DNA of 64,000 nucleotides from an uncultured Lachnospiraceae bacterium (lineage in GTDB: Bacteria > Bacillota > Clostridia > Lachnospirales > Lachnospiraceae): contig URQQ01000004.1 of the NCBI GenBank assembly GCA_900549995.1, forward strand, positions 58,226 to 122,225, read 5' to 3'. Under the pieces are notes generated by a model. That model did not search any database. It was not told the origin of the DNA and worked only from the letters and a program-made list of their open reading frames with translations. The translations under genes were made by a program, and so were the position numbers. Positions 54,982 to 64,000 of the stretch are shown in pieces (the first letter of the stretch is position 1; every line of letters begins with the position of its first letter).

Positions 54982-56361
54982 TTATTGGTTTGCTTTTCTT
55001 CTTTCTAAATCTTCTATAATTCCATCATATTCCTTATCTAATTTATATCTCGTAACAACAAATGCTAATATACTATAGACAACCACTGGAACATAAAGAA
55101 AAATAATCCGGATTCCATTGACTGCCATTTCAGGCTGTACATCACTGGAGCTGACATATCCAAATGCTGCGAGAACCCATCCAAGTACGGCCACGCCTAA
55201 ACCCGTACCAATTTTAATGCCAATAGAATTGGCACTGAACACAAGGCCTTCGGCACGAATTCCTGATTTCCACTCATTGTACTCAACCGTATCCGCCAGC
55301 ATTCCATACATCACCCCTGAGATTGCTGCGTTTCCTGCTCCCTTAATAAAAGCTGTCACATAAAGCATCATATAATTTTCCGGTGCCAAAATGACCATTC
55401 CGTAACCGACAATCGAGATAACTGCTCCCCCTAAAATAATCCTCTGCTTACCAAACTTTCGGATTAAAACGGTACATAATCCAAAGGTGGCAAAGGAGGC
55501 AATCGTCTGAAACAAAGAGATGCTTCCCACTAAGCTCGTATCATTCATAACATACTGCGCGTAATATACATTTACACCAATCAGAGCCTGTCCAAAATGA
55601 TTCACAAAGAAGACACATAACATAATGAGCCAGTATTTATTGTGAATCATAGATTTGATTGCCTCTTTAATGTCCAGTTTCTGACCCTTAGCCTCTGAAT
55701 GATCAACTACTCGTTCTTTTGTAGAAAGATATACAATCAGAAAAATAACTGTCGCAACTGCTCCATAAATAACAAATGTAATCTGCCATGCCCTGGCTGT
55801 ATTACCAAAATGCTTCACTAACGGCAACGTCAGTATATTTACAACGAATGCACCTGCAAAGGCAAACACCATTTTAGAGATATTCAGATATCCACGCTCT
55901 CTTTGATTTTTTGTCATCAGTGTTGCAAGAGAACCAAAAGGCAGGTTAATCGCTGTATAGACAACGGTTGTCGCCAGATTGTAAGACAGGAATGCATAAA
56001 TAATTTTGCCGGTCATTCCAAAGTCAGGTGCCGTAAACATCAGGACAAGTGATACGGCAAATGGTATACACCACCACAGAAGCCATGGGCGTGCCTTTCC
56101 CTTCGGACTTTTCACCTTTTCCATCAACACTCCAACTGTCAGATCACTAAACCCATCCAGCAATCTTGACAGCAGCATGATGGTGCCGACGACTCCTGCG
56201 CCGATCCCCGCCACATTCGTCATAAAATAAGTAACAAAGGACGCAACCGGCGCGTACATCATATTGTTGGCGAAATCGCCGATCCCATAACCAATTCGTT
56301 CTCCCATTCCCAGTGCAGCATTTTCATTATTCGTATTTTTATTCACTGGTTCATTTTTCAT
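54982..56361 (-). CDS. GPH-family sugar:cation symporter
   Basis: 459 residues, about twelve membrane helices, GPH motif SRLLDGFSDLTVGVLMEKV. Starts behind CGGGAGGG. In operon with the DUF5060 hydrolase 25 bp downstream, so it probably imports the oligosaccharide that enzyme cleaves. Confidence 0.93.
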   Translation of the reverse strand: MKNEPVNKNTNNENAALGMGERIGYGIGDFANNMMYAPVASFVTYFMTNVAGIGAGVVGTIMLLSRLLDGFSDLTVGVLMEKVKSPKGKARPWLLWWCIPFAVSLVLMFTAPDFGMTGKIIYAFLSYNLATTVVYTAINLPFGSLATLMTKNQRERGYLNISKMVFAFAGAFVVNILTLPLVKHFGNTARAWQITFVIYGAVATVIFLIVYLSTKERVVDHSEAKGQKLDIKEAIKSMIHNKYWLIMLCVFFVNHFGQALIGVNVYYAQYVMNDTSLVGSISLFQTIASFATFGLCTVLIRKFGKQRIILGGAVISIVGYGMVILAPENYMMLYVTAFIKGAGNAAISGVMYGMLADTVEYNEWKSGIRAEGLVFSANSIGIKIGTGLGVAVLGWVLAAFGYVSSSDVQPEMAVNGIRIIFLYVPVVVYSILAFVVTRYKLDKEYDGIIEDLERRKANQ

Positions 56362-56684
56362 ATGAACTTAACCCTCCCGTAATTATTGTGATAAACAGTA
56401 GTTTCTAAAATAAAGTGCGCCTTCATCTTTTATAAACTTTATTATAAACATTTTATTTAATATTTCAACTTTATTTTTGTATTTTTAAATTTTTCGTTGA
56501 TTATTATAAACTTTTATTATCTTTATTGTTAATATATTCTATTTATTAAACTTATTTTTAAACTTTTTGTTTATATACAGCCAAATGGAGTCTTTTCCCT
56601 GTATGTAAAAAAGCCACAGCCATTTCAGCTGCAGCTTCTTAAGTTCTATTCTTTAATTATATGAGTTGCCAGAGAACACAGTCC
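56362..56684. other. AT-rich divergent/upstream region with repeated AAACTTT/TATAAAC
   Basis: About 320 bases with no gene. It carries several TATAAAC and AAACTT copies: 56431-56448 (TATAAACTTTATTATAAA), 56506-56520 and near 56545-56565. These may be operators of the adjacent LacI regulator or simple AT richness. The right end holds the terminator of that regulator. Confidence 0.4.
56611..56637 (-). terminator. Terminator of the LacI gene
   Basis: AAGCCACAGC / GCTGCAGCTT with two wobble pairs, loop of 7, followed by TTTTTT on the minus strand. Confidence 0.7.
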
Positions 56685-57719
56685 CTACCGGACACTCTCA
56701 CCTAATATCAGTTCACACCGTGAAGCAACCTTAAACTTCGTATTACCTGGGGTCTGTATTTCGCGAAGAAGCAATTCTATGGCCATATAAGCCCGGTCTG
56801 TATGCGACACCTGTATACAGTCAAGCTTCACTCCGCCTGTCATATAGGTCGGCAATTCATCCACTCCCATAATAGAAATCTGCCTGGGCACCTCAATATT
56901 CCTTTCTCTTAATGCTTTGATCACTCCGATTGATATCTGGTAATTTTCCATAATAAATGCATCCGGTAAAGAGTGCTCCACCAGCCAGTCACTCATAAAT
57001 GTACCCACGGATTCAATCGTCGTACCAACAGGAACAATTGGACATGTCTCCAGTTTAAGCCCCATTTTGTGGAGACCGGCAACATACCCCATCCTGCGGC
57101 GTTCGAAATTATACATTCCGATCCTCTGCGATAAATATTCGATTCGTTTACAGCCCCTGGATACCAGAAATTCCACAGCCTTCTGAACCGCAGTCTCATT
57201 GTCTATAACAACACTGTGATATCGGTTGCCTGCATCATAATCAAAGGTAACCATCGGCTTCCGGATCGCCCTAAAACCTTGATCAAAATCATGTTCCGCC
57301 ATCTCCGTTGCATATACAAGCACACCTGCCACCGTAGGACTGTTGCACTCCTCTACAACACGCTGGATCTCCTGTTCATCACTTCCTACATAAGTAATCC
57401 CAATGTTATACCCCTGTTTTTTCGCTTCGGTATCAAAAATACGCAGCATTTCAGTCCAAATATTAAGGGCAGGATCGCAGATAATGCCAAGCTTCCGGTC
57501 AAACATGATAATTTTAATCGTCAGACCGGAAGATATCTTCTGTTCTATAGAATCTGTAGTTGTAAATACATGGCCAAGCTGCTGTTCCATCTCCTCCTGA
57601 CATTTCAGTACCATATCCCTTGTTTCCTGACTCACCCCTGGTTTTCCATTTAAAGCCAACGATACTGTAGCCTTGGATATCCCTAACTGCCTGGCAATAT
57701 CTACCGCTTTTATTTTCAT
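56685..57719 (-). CDS. LacI-family transcriptional regulator
   Basis: 344 residues. N-terminal LacI HTH (VDIARQLGISKATVSLALNG, 5-25) and a periplasmic-binding-protein-like effector domain. It sits between the symporter/DUF5060 operon and the tannase gene; its operator may be in the AT-rich region on its downstream side or in its own leader. Effector unknown. Confidence 0.92.
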   Translation of the reverse strand: MKIKAVDIARQLGISKATVSLALNGKPGVSQETRDMVLKCQEEMEQQLGHVFTTTDSIEQKISSGLTIKIIMFDRKLGIICDPALNIWTEMLRIFDTEAKKQGYNIGITYVGSDEQEIQRVVEECNSPTVAGVLVYATEMAEHDFDQGFRAIRKPMVTFDYDAGNRYHSVVIDNETAVQKAVEFLVSRGCKRIEYLSQRIGMYNFERRRMGYVAGLHKMGLKLETCPIVPVGTTIESVGTFMSDWLVEHSLPDAFIMENYQISIGVIKALRERNIEVPRQISIMGVDELPTYMTGGVKLDCIQVSHTDRAYMAIELLLREIQTPGNTKFKVASRCELILGESVR

Positions 57720-57805
57720 AATTATTGTTTACCTCTAATCAAATAGTTTAATTATGTCTATATTACCTCAATTAGTTTATGCGGTCAACAATACTTATAC
57801 TTAAT

Positions 57806-59215
57806 TTATCCCTCACAAATTCCATCAATCCAATTCAGCAGTTCCCCAATATCATAGTCTCCCGCATGTGGAATCCCCCAGGGATATGCAAGGTCTGTAT
57901 CCACGCCATTTGCACGCAGCTTTGCCGCGAGCATCGCAGAGACCGCAAGCGACGTATCCCGGTCAACTACCCCATGGCGGATCCTTAGATGTTCTGCCTT
58001 CACCGCGTTCTCATCTTCGATATACTCCATCGGATTCATCATCTTAATCTGCTGTTCCTCTGCAAGTTCTCCCTCCACAGTGCTGTGATCCTGGCTGAAC
58101 TTTGTAAAATGCCTGTATCTGTCAGTAACACTTCCAAAGAGCTCATTTTCCGGTGTCCCCATGGACACATTGTCAAATGCAGGCGTTGTCTTCATGCGTG
58201 TGCGAAACTTCACATACTGATCAAAATCTATCTCCGGCCTGCCGTCCTGAACCGTAATCCAGTGATACTCAGACAGATCTGTTCCTTTTAAAATCTCGCC
58301 TTGCACTGCCGCTTCTACACAGGATTTCACATACTCCTTAAAACTTCCATTTCCCTGCGCGTCAAGTTCCAGAGGATTCCCTTGCTCGTCTCTAAGCTTC
58401 AGGCTGTTCAAATATTCCGGAAACCTGTCTTTCAGCTTTCCTGACATCACTTTTTGTTCCTCTGTCATCTGCCCATCCACAGGGATCATCTCCGGCTTTT
58501 CACCTGCCTTTACAGGAGGCTCAAACTTCATACTGTGATAGTCATTCAGGCCACAGAATTCCCACTCATAAGCCATATCGGCATGTTCCAGATTCGTGAT
58601 CGGGCAATAGCAGGAAGCTGCAAATATACGATCCTCTTCCTCTGCTGCCCCCATCGCCTGTAAGTACGGCTCATAATCCGGATGATTTCCTGTTGTACCA
58701 AGCAGAGAGGACAACGCCCCTCCTGCACTTGTCCCGTTAGAAATGATTTTCTCAACCTCCCCGGGTATCCGGTCTTTATTAAACCTCAGATATCTCACTG
58801 CCGCCTTCAGGTCACAGATTGCCGCCGGAGCCATCCCGATATAATTCCCTTCTCTGTCCTTCTGCTCTCTTCCCCGCACTCCGGGCGATACAACAACCAG
58901 TCCATGAAGCAGGGCAAAAAATGCCGCATTCATCTCACCATGTACGTTTTTCCCCGGGCGCTCCACAGGCCCCGGCATGTATCCTCCAACGGTGTTGGGA
59001 AGAAAGATCGGCGCATTGTCCAGATCATAGCTGCCAATCGCTTTGCCTTTATAATAATCCTCGGGAACATAGATGCTTAGAACCTGTACCTTTTCATCCA
59101 CCGGCTGCACCACATACGGAATATTTTCAAATGCACGGTAGACAAGTGTATGTCCATCCATTTCCAGTGTCTCTACCGAATACTTTTTTGTGTCAAATAT
59201 CAAACTGTTCTTCAT
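57806..59215 (-). CDS. Subtype-B tannase (gallate-ester hydrolase) or close esterase
   Basis: 469 residues, no signal peptide: cytosolic. The alpha/beta hydrolase nucleophile is Ser163 in NGTSAGG, with Asp418, Asp420 and His450, and the gallate-contact Lys342 and Glu356 (RMK, TPEN). These match, shifted by at most one, the residues reported for Lactiplantibacillus plantarum tannase TanLp1/TanB (Ser163, Lys343, Glu357, Asp419, Asp421, His451), also 469 residues. NTVGGYMPGP and EHADMAYEWEF are shared. It should release gallic acid or related acids from plant esters. In operon with a GPH symporter upstream. Confidence 0.85.
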   Translation of the reverse strand: MKNSLIFDTKKYSVETLEMDGHTLVYRAFENIPYVVQPVDEKVQVLSIYVPEDYYKGKAIGSYDLDNAPIFLPNTVGGYMPGPVERPGKNVHGEMNAAFFALLHGLVVVSPGVRGREQKDREGNYIGMAPAAICDLKAAVRYLRFNKDRIPGEVEKIISNGTSAGGALSSLLGTTGNHPDYEPYLQAMGAAEEEDRIFAASCYCPITNLEHADMAYEWEFCGLNDYHSMKFEPPVKAGEKPEMIPVDGQMTEEQKVMSGKLKDRFPEYLNSLKLRDEQGNPLELDAQGNGSFKEYVKSCVEAAVQGEILKGTDLSEYHWITVQDGRPEIDFDQYVKFRTRMKTTPAFDNVSMGTPENELFGSVTDRYRHFTKFSQDHSTVEGELAEEQQIKMMNPMEYIEDENAVKAEHLRIRHGVVDRDTSLAVSAMLAAKLRANGVDTDLAYPWGIPHAGDYDIGELLNWIDGICEG

Positions 59216-59240
59216 AATGTTCTACCCCTTTATTTCTATG

Positions 59241-60581
59241 TTAGCGGCTGTGGCGTGCTTCCAGCTCTGTCTTTATCTGATTCTCATACTTATCAATATT
59301 CAGGAACAGACTTACAATCAACAACAATGCCGCAAGAATCACCCCATACCATGTGTAAGCGAACAGAATTGCAGATTTCGCAGATTCTGTCTGTACCGCC
59401 GCCGTTCCAACGTATCCGCCTGCTGCCACAATCCAGCTGGCAATCGCAGCGCCAAGCCCCAGCCCAATCTTCTGTCCAAAGCTTACACAGCTGTTCACAA
59501 GTCCTTCTGACCGCACATGGAACTTCCACTCTCCGTAATCTACAACCTGGGCAGACAGCGCGAATCCACAGGCAAAGATTGCACCGTTTCCAAATCCGCG
59601 GACAACCGTCCCAATAATTACAGTTTCCGCATTGGCACCGCCGAATGCCGCGATCAAAAATCCCACAAGCATCAATACCGAACTGATGATCAGTGTTTTC
59701 TGCTGTCCGGCTCTCTTTACGATTGACGGTACGAAAAAGTTGCCGACAATAACCGGAATCGTAAGCGCCATAGAAAGCGGTGTCATCATCCCCGGGTCTT
59801 CCAGAATGATGTTACAGAAATAATATGTAACCGAACCATTTCCCGATGCAATACTCAGCGCCAGAATGAACAATGCTGCCAGCAGATAAAAGTACTTGTT
59901 TTTAAAGAGTGCAGGTACCGCTTCTTTCAAAGGCACCGTCACAATCTTAACTTCCTCCGTATCTGAATCCATATCCAGATGTTCTTTTGTCCCGAAAAAG
60001 CAGATTAAAATCATAACCGCTGTGATAATTCCATATACAACAGAAACCATTCTCCAGCCCCAGACAGCGACGAATCCAATCGTAAATCCTGTCACAATCA
60101 ATTGTACAACATTATTGATAATCTGATTGATTGACGTCATCGTCTGGCGGTCATTTACATCCAATGTCATACGGGACAGAAGACACGTATGGGAAATCAT
60201 ATATGCCGTAAACATAATACAATTTAAGAAGATATATGTCAGATATGCGTACACAAGTTTTGCCGTACTTCCCATAGATCCCGGAACATTAAATGTGAGA
60301 ACCAGGCCTGCACAGATCAGTGGTGCACTGATCAGAAGCCATGGTCTTGCCTTCCCCCATTTTGTCTTTGTCTTATCGATGATTCCTCCCATGATGATAT
60401 CGCTGATACCATCTAAAAGCCTGGTAAGCAGCATCATTGTCCCAATTGCTGCCGCTGCGATTCCTACCGAGTCCGTATAATACGCTGTTAAAAATGTACC
60501 CAGAAGCTGTGTAATAATATTGCCTCCACCAGATCCGATCCCATAACATAACTTTTCTTTTACGCTGATTTTCTTATTCAT
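59241..60581 (-). CDS. GPH-family sugar:cation symporter
   Basis: 446 residues from ATG 60581 behind GAGTGAGGAAAAAG. About twelve helices, motif TRLLDGISDIIMGGIIDKT. 25 bp upstream of the tannase gene, so it may import galloylated or acylated sugars. Confidence 0.92.
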   Translation of the reverse strand: MNKKISVKEKLCYGIGSGGGNIITQLLGTFLTAYYTDSVGIAAAAIGTMMLLTRLLDGISDIIMGGIIDKTKTKWGKARPWLLISAPLICAGLVLTFNVPGSMGSTAKLVYAYLTYIFLNCIMFTAYMISHTCLLSRMTLDVNDRQTMTSINQIINNVVQLIVTGFTIGFVAVWGWRMVSVVYGIITAVMILICFFGTKEHLDMDSDTEEVKIVTVPLKEAVPALFKNKYFYLLAALFILALSIASGNGSVTYYFCNIILEDPGMMTPLSMALTIPVIVGNFFVPSIVKRAGQQKTLIISSVLMLVGFLIAAFGGANAETVIIGTVVRGFGNGAIFACGFALSAQVVDYGEWKFHVRSEGLVNSCVSFGQKIGLGLGAAIASWIVAAGGYVGTAAVQTESAKSAILFAYTWYGVILAALLLIVSLFLNIDKYENQIKTELEARHSR

Positions 60582-60730
60582 CTTTTTCCTCACTCCACTT
60601 TCTCATCCGTTGCTTTGTTATGTCCTTTGACATCCTTATCTTATCACCTGCGAGTACTCTCATCTTTTCCTTTTTTATCTGATAAATTACCAAAATTTGC
60701 ACTTGCTGCTTTTGGCAGCAACGAAAAAAC

Positions 60731-60754
60731 AGGAACAGACTCAAGCCTGTCCCT
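60731..60754 (-). terminator. Terminator overlapping the AraC stop
   Basis: AGGAACAG / CTGTCCCT stem (one G-U) with GTTTTTTCG on the minus strand; the stop codon lies in the loop. Confidence 0.75.
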
Positions 60755-61649
60755 GCCGGATTACGGATTTACGATATTTCAGTGGAGTTGTTTTATAAAT
60801 AGCCTTAAACGCATTGATGAACCCTCTTGCGTCTGCGAACCCATGGTTGACTGCGATCTCCAGTATTGTCTTATCTGTGTTAAGCAGATCATCTCTTGCT
60901 GCATTTACCCGGTATCTTGTCAGGTATTCCTTAAATGTAAGCCCTGTATTCTTTTTAAAAAACCTGGAAAAGTATTCTCTTGTAAAATAAAAACGCCTGG
61001 CTACTTCCCCCTGCGTAACGGGTTCCGTATAGTGTTCCCTGACATATTCCATAATTCCCCGGAGCCGTTCCAGATTCTTCTGGCTGTTCACCGGAAGGAC
61101 TTCCTCCTTCAAAACAAGCCCGTCCCTGCAGATCCAGTACATCAATTCATACACTTTGCCTGTCAGCCATAACTGCTCATACGGCTTTAGCTCCTTCTGC
61201 TGATCTCCGTAAGCTGACAGTTCTTTCATAATTTTACCGATCTCTTCCATATTCAGGTCTGCATCTGCCACAAAGTACATCTCATGCATCTTCGGTACGA
61301 TCTGTTTGATAAACTCATCATTGATATTTAATACGACCGCAATTTCTTTCTGTCCGCTGTCCACCGTCTCATCCGTCATAACTTTATGGATACTTTCTGA
61401 ATTCACAATGAATAATTTCCCCGGGCCCGCCCGGTAAACCCGGCCATCAATATAATGCCTTGCGTTCCCTATGAAGGTGTACACGATTTCTACCTCCGGG
61501 TGCCAGTGTTCCAGGATGTTGATAATATTCCCCTGTTCATCCCACGTCGTTTTATCCGTAATATTATGAATCCGAAACGGCAGGCTCTTCGTATACTCTA
61601 CCATTTCATAGCACTGCCGGTTCCTGTTTCCTTCCTCTGATACAGACAA
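60741..61649 (-). CDS. AraC-family regulator with probable TTG start
   Basis: About 302 residues. The only strong ribosome site in the region is AAGGAGG eight bases before an in-frame TTG (61649); the ATG at 61715 and the ATG further in lack one. Cupin-like ligand domain (EHWHPEVEIVYTF) and C-terminal double HTH (FARRFYFTREYFSRFF style motif). Upstream of the symporter-tannase pair; likely its activator. A terminator then separates it. Confidence 0.85.
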   Translation of the reverse strand: MSVSEEGNRNRQCYEMVEYTKSLPFRIHNITDKTTWDEQGNIINILEHWHPEVEIVYTFIGNARHYIDGRVYRAGPGKLFIVNSESIHKVMTDETVDSGQKEIAVVLNINDEFIKQIVPKMHEMYFVADADLNMEEIGKIMKELSAYGDQQKELKPYEQLWLTGKVYELMYWICRDGLVLKEEVLPVNSQKNLERLRGIMEYVREHYTEPVTQGEVARRFYFTREYFSRFFKKNTGLTFKEYLTRYRVNAARDDLLNTDKTILEIAVNHGFADARGFINAFKAIYKTTPLKYRKSVIRQGQA

Positions 61650-61768
61650 TTCTTTGGCCTCCTTATTATTTCCCATATTTCCGCAAAATTTAACATCGGT
61701 TTTTTGAAATCCCACAGCGTAATAATACTGACAAACCTGTCTACTTCCATCTGATAATCGCCTTTCAC

Positions 61769-61795
61769 TTTATATCGTGGCCATACGGATGTCAA
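61769..61795 (-). promoter_or_regulatory. Candidate AraC promoter
   Basis: TTGACA (61790-61795) with TATAAA (61769-61774) on the minus strand; the 15-base spacing is short. The rest of 61650-61922 shows no gene. Confidence 0.35.
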
Positions 61796-61922
61796 TAATC
61801 ACATGGTACAATAAAAAAGGAAACAAATCAAATCTTTGAATACTTAGATGCTTTTTAAACAGATAAGGCGGTGAACACTGATCTCCCTCAGCCATCAAAA
61901 GTTTACGCGCACCTTTTCCAAA

Positions 61923-61965
61923 AAAAGCGGCCAATCCCCTGTAAATGCCGGAATTAGCCGCTTTT
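61923..61965. terminator. Terminator between AraC region and surface protein
   Basis: AAAAGCGGC / GCCGCTTTT with a 25-nt loop, A- and T-tracts on both sides; ~20 bp past the surface-protein stop. Confidence 0.7.
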
Positions 61966-61987
61966 CATACTTTTCTCTATATCTCAG

Positions 61988-64000
61988 CTATTTTTTACGT
62001 TTTGTATTCTTCCGCTTCATGGCCCTTCCAATTACCAGTCCACCTGATACTAATACAAGGAACAGATAAAGTGTCATATAATTTACATCTCCTGTCTTCG
62101 CGGCAGTCTTTTTCACCTCTGATTTCTGATTCGGCTGTACACTGCCGGACTGTTGTTTTGTATCCGGTTTTTGCGGCTGCGGCACCGGCTTTAGCGTCTC
62201 CGGCTTCTCCTGTCCTGGATCTGGTTTTGGAGTCTCCGGTTCCTGCGGTCCTGGATTTGGTTTTGGGTTATCCGGTTCCTGTGGTCCTGGACCCGGCTCT
62301 GGATTCTCCGGTTCCCCCGGTCCCGGATCAGGTTCTGGATTCTCCTGTTTTTTTACTCCGGCTGTCAGGCCGTACATACTAAACCCAGATGTTTCAAATC
62401 GTATGGTACTTCCATTCACCTCATATTCCAGAACAACAATTGTATACTCTGGCTGCCCAGTCTCTGTGACATGTATCACTTCTACTTCCTCCCGTCCTGA
62501 GACTGGTGTATTCCGAAGCTCCATGACCACGGTCTTCTCCTCCGGAAGCAGATATTTTTCTCCGGTCATTGTATCCACGAGGCTAAAATCATACAGTGAC
62601 AGAAGTTCTTTTTCTTTCAGAAGGCCTTCTACAAGTGTAAACCGGTCATCACTGTCCTTAATCTCCTGCACTTCTAAGCGGACTGACCACGGCAGGAACG
62701 TCCCTTCTACAAGGTATTCTCCGTTCTGCCGGTTCACCGTTCCTGACTGCTCTTGAGCCGTTGTAAGTTTCTGTAAAATCAGCGGATCAATCTGCCCCTG
62801 TTCTTCGGCCGTCAGCGCCCCGTATGCCCTGGTAGCTTCCACAACCTGGTCGGCATCTGCATGGGTCTGTACCGGCTGCGGCAGATTTTCGATCATCTGA
62901 ACAACAGCCTCTGCACTGACCGCCATACGGATCTCCATCTGTCCGGCTGTGTAGCTGATTTCATAATTCGGGTTATCAAATGGCTCCAGCAAAATGATGT
63001 CATATGACCCTATCATATCTCCCTGGCTTATATAGCCTAGTTTTCCCCCGAGCTTGTCATCTCCTGCCAGGTTTCCTTCCGTGATTTTCCAGGTGAACTC
63101 AGGATCCGGGTCACCGACATATTTAAACTTATGATCCGCGGTCACGGTAATCGGTCTTTTCTTTACATCTACCGGAAGTGCCTTTTCCAGTTCCGAGTCC
63201 TTGCCTTTATGATAGACTGCCACAGGATTCTGCTTCCCTGCATCACCTACAAGTGCATCCGGGTCTTTCCATGTCCAGCTGCCATCTGCCGGAAGTTTTA
63301 CGGTACTTAATTTATCACCATACACTGCGGTAAGGCCGTCTGGTATATTCAGAGGCAGTGCCTTGATATTTACCATAGCCGTCAGCCTTGAATTGACCGC
63401 ATGCTTCACAGTTACCAGTGTCTCGCCTACATAGCCTTTTGGCAGAAACAGAGTCGCAAACGTATAATTATCGGGATCTCTGCTTATGTGTACGCCACTT
63501 GCTGCACTGTCCGGATCTACAGACCATTCTAACGCTTTTTCATTAGAATCGGATATGAGTGTGGCCCAGAGTTTCACTTCACGGTCCTTTTCACTGTAAT
63601 CCACTTCTTTTGATTCTGCATCCAGCATCAGGATTCCCTGTCCCTGCTCATAGCCATTCAGGTAGAGCGGCCATGTATTCGTCTGTCCTGAAATTCCCTG
63701 CAGTACAGGCAGCGTACTCTCTCCTGCCGGGTTGACATCCATCGACCAGACAGTATCCATATCAAGTTGAACCTGTTCTTTCCAGAACGTCTCCTTATCA
63801 CGTGCTTTTTCCCTGGATACGTCCTCCCCGGCACTGCCGTTTTTATCATTCATACTGCCGTCAAGTACCATTCCTTCATACCCATAGACCGACTGCAGAT
63901 TGATTCCGCCGTTTCCATATCCGAGAACTCTGGCGCTGCTGCCCGCCTCTTCTGACTCTACGGTATGATTCAAAGCTGCACTGTATTCCAGAGTACTGCT
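61988..64000 (-). CDS. Cell-wall surface protein with MBG/YDG-like domains (5' end outside window)
   Basis: The reading frame stays open to the right edge (…AALNHTVESEEAGS), so the N-terminus and signal are missing; the TTG at 63973 is not a start. Visible part ~670 residues: beta-domains with YDG/MBG-like stretches (KRPITVTADHKF, FTWKITEGNLAGDDKL), a helical segment, a Pro-rich stalk of five 12-residue repeats and the C-terminus KTGD followed by a membrane helix and KRKNTKRKK. KTGD is a sortase-like LPXTG variant. Probable wall-anchored adhesin. Confidence 0.8.
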   Translation of the reverse strand, partial: SSTLEYSAALNHTVESEEAGSSARVLGYGNGGINLQSVYGYEGMVLDGSMNDKNGSAGEDVSREKARDKETFWKEQVQLDMDTVWSMDVNPAGESTLPVLQGISGQTNTWPLYLNGYEQGQGILMLDAESKEVDYSEKDREVKLWATLISDSNEKALEWSVDPDSAASGVHISRDPDNYTFATLFLPKGYVGETLVTVKHAVNSRLTAMVNIKALPLNIPDGLTAVYGDKLSTVKLPADGSWTWKDPDALVGDAGKQNPVAVYHKGKDSELEKALPVDVKKRPITVTADHKFKYVGDPDPEFTWKITEGNLAGDDKLGGKLGYISQGDMIGSYDIILLEPFDNPNYEISYTAGQMEIRMAVSAEAVVQMIENLPQPVQTHADADQVVEATRAYGALTAEEQGQIDPLILQKLTTAQEQSGTVNRQNGEYLVEGTFLPWSVRLEVQEIKDSDDRFTLVEGLLKEKELLSLYDFSLVDTMTGEKYLLPEEKTVVMELRNTPVSGREEVEVIHVTETGQPEYTIVVLEYEVNGSTIRFETSGFSMYGLTAGVKKQENPEPDPGPGEPENPEPGPGPQEPDNPKPNPGPQEPETPKPDPGQEKPETLKPVPQPQKPDTKQQSGSVQPNQKSEVKKTAAKTGDVNYMTLYLFLVLVSGGLVIGRAMKRKNTKRKK
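62162..62341 (-). repeat. Five 36-bp Pro-rich stalk repeats
   Basis: Five consecutive 12-residue units, e.g. NPEPDPGPGEPE and NPEPGPGPQEPD, then three more diverged units. Typical wall-spanning region before a sortase-type anchor. Confidence 0.8.

Noticed and set aside
63973..64000. TTG at 63973 as the start of the surface protein
   Set aside because: The frame stays open to the window edge and no signal peptide or ribosome site is present there.

Overview
The window looks like a chromosomal segment of a gut-type Lachnospiraceae (Clostridia, Bacillota). This is an inference from AGGAGG-type ribosome binding sites, the protein families (ROK, GPH sugar symporters, CUT1 ABC transporters without their own ATPase, Ig-like giant surface proteins) and the moderate GC content. 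No rRNA, tRNA, CRISPR array or intact prophage was seen.

Region 1 (1-21197, all minus strand) is a phospho-signalling and secretion locus. In transcription order it encodes: a membrane protease with a cytoplasmic FHA domain; a PP2C phosphatase; a Ser/Thr kinase with one membrane span; two small membrane proteins; a 2741-residue Ig-like surface protein; a second kinase-TM-helical-repeat protein with non-canonical catalytic motifs; a 44-residue membrane microprotein; a TPR/YfaP-like membrane protein; an FHA protein; and an EssC/FtsK-type VII secretion ATPase that runs off the left edge. Genes overlap or lie a few bases apart, so they are probably co-expressed. A divergent HTH regulator (21356-22807) faces the locus across an intergenic inverted repeat. 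This is the best candidate for an under-described system.

Region 2 (22.8-33.99 kb) is regulatory and housekeeping: a PAS-GGDEF-GAF diguanylate cyclase, a His-rich secreted mini-protein divergent from an OmpR/HK two-component pair, a zinc alcohol dehydrogenase divergent from a ROK regulator, proC divergent from a GntR/FCD regulator with paired GTATAC operators, a tandem HD/HD-GYP protein and an AraC regulator.

Region 3 (34.0-43.5 kb) holds a siderophore/iron ABC operon with a DtxR-like box at its promoter, a double-cubane/2-hydroxyacyl-CoA dehydratase-like protein, an Rpn (PD-(D/E)XK) element with a decayed second copy, a UDG-fold-like protein, a DJ-1/PfpI protein, an XRE-TM regulator and a GNAT enzyme.

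Region 4 (43.6-61.7 kb, minus strand) is a plant-glycan utilisation region. It has GH43, GH5 and DUF5060-type glycosidases, three GPH symporters, a CUT1 ABC importer in an operon with a UroD/MtaA-type methyltransferase, two AraC regulators, one LacI regulator and a subtype-B tannase. A cell-wall-anchored MBG-type surface protein with a proline-rich stalk is cut by the right edge.
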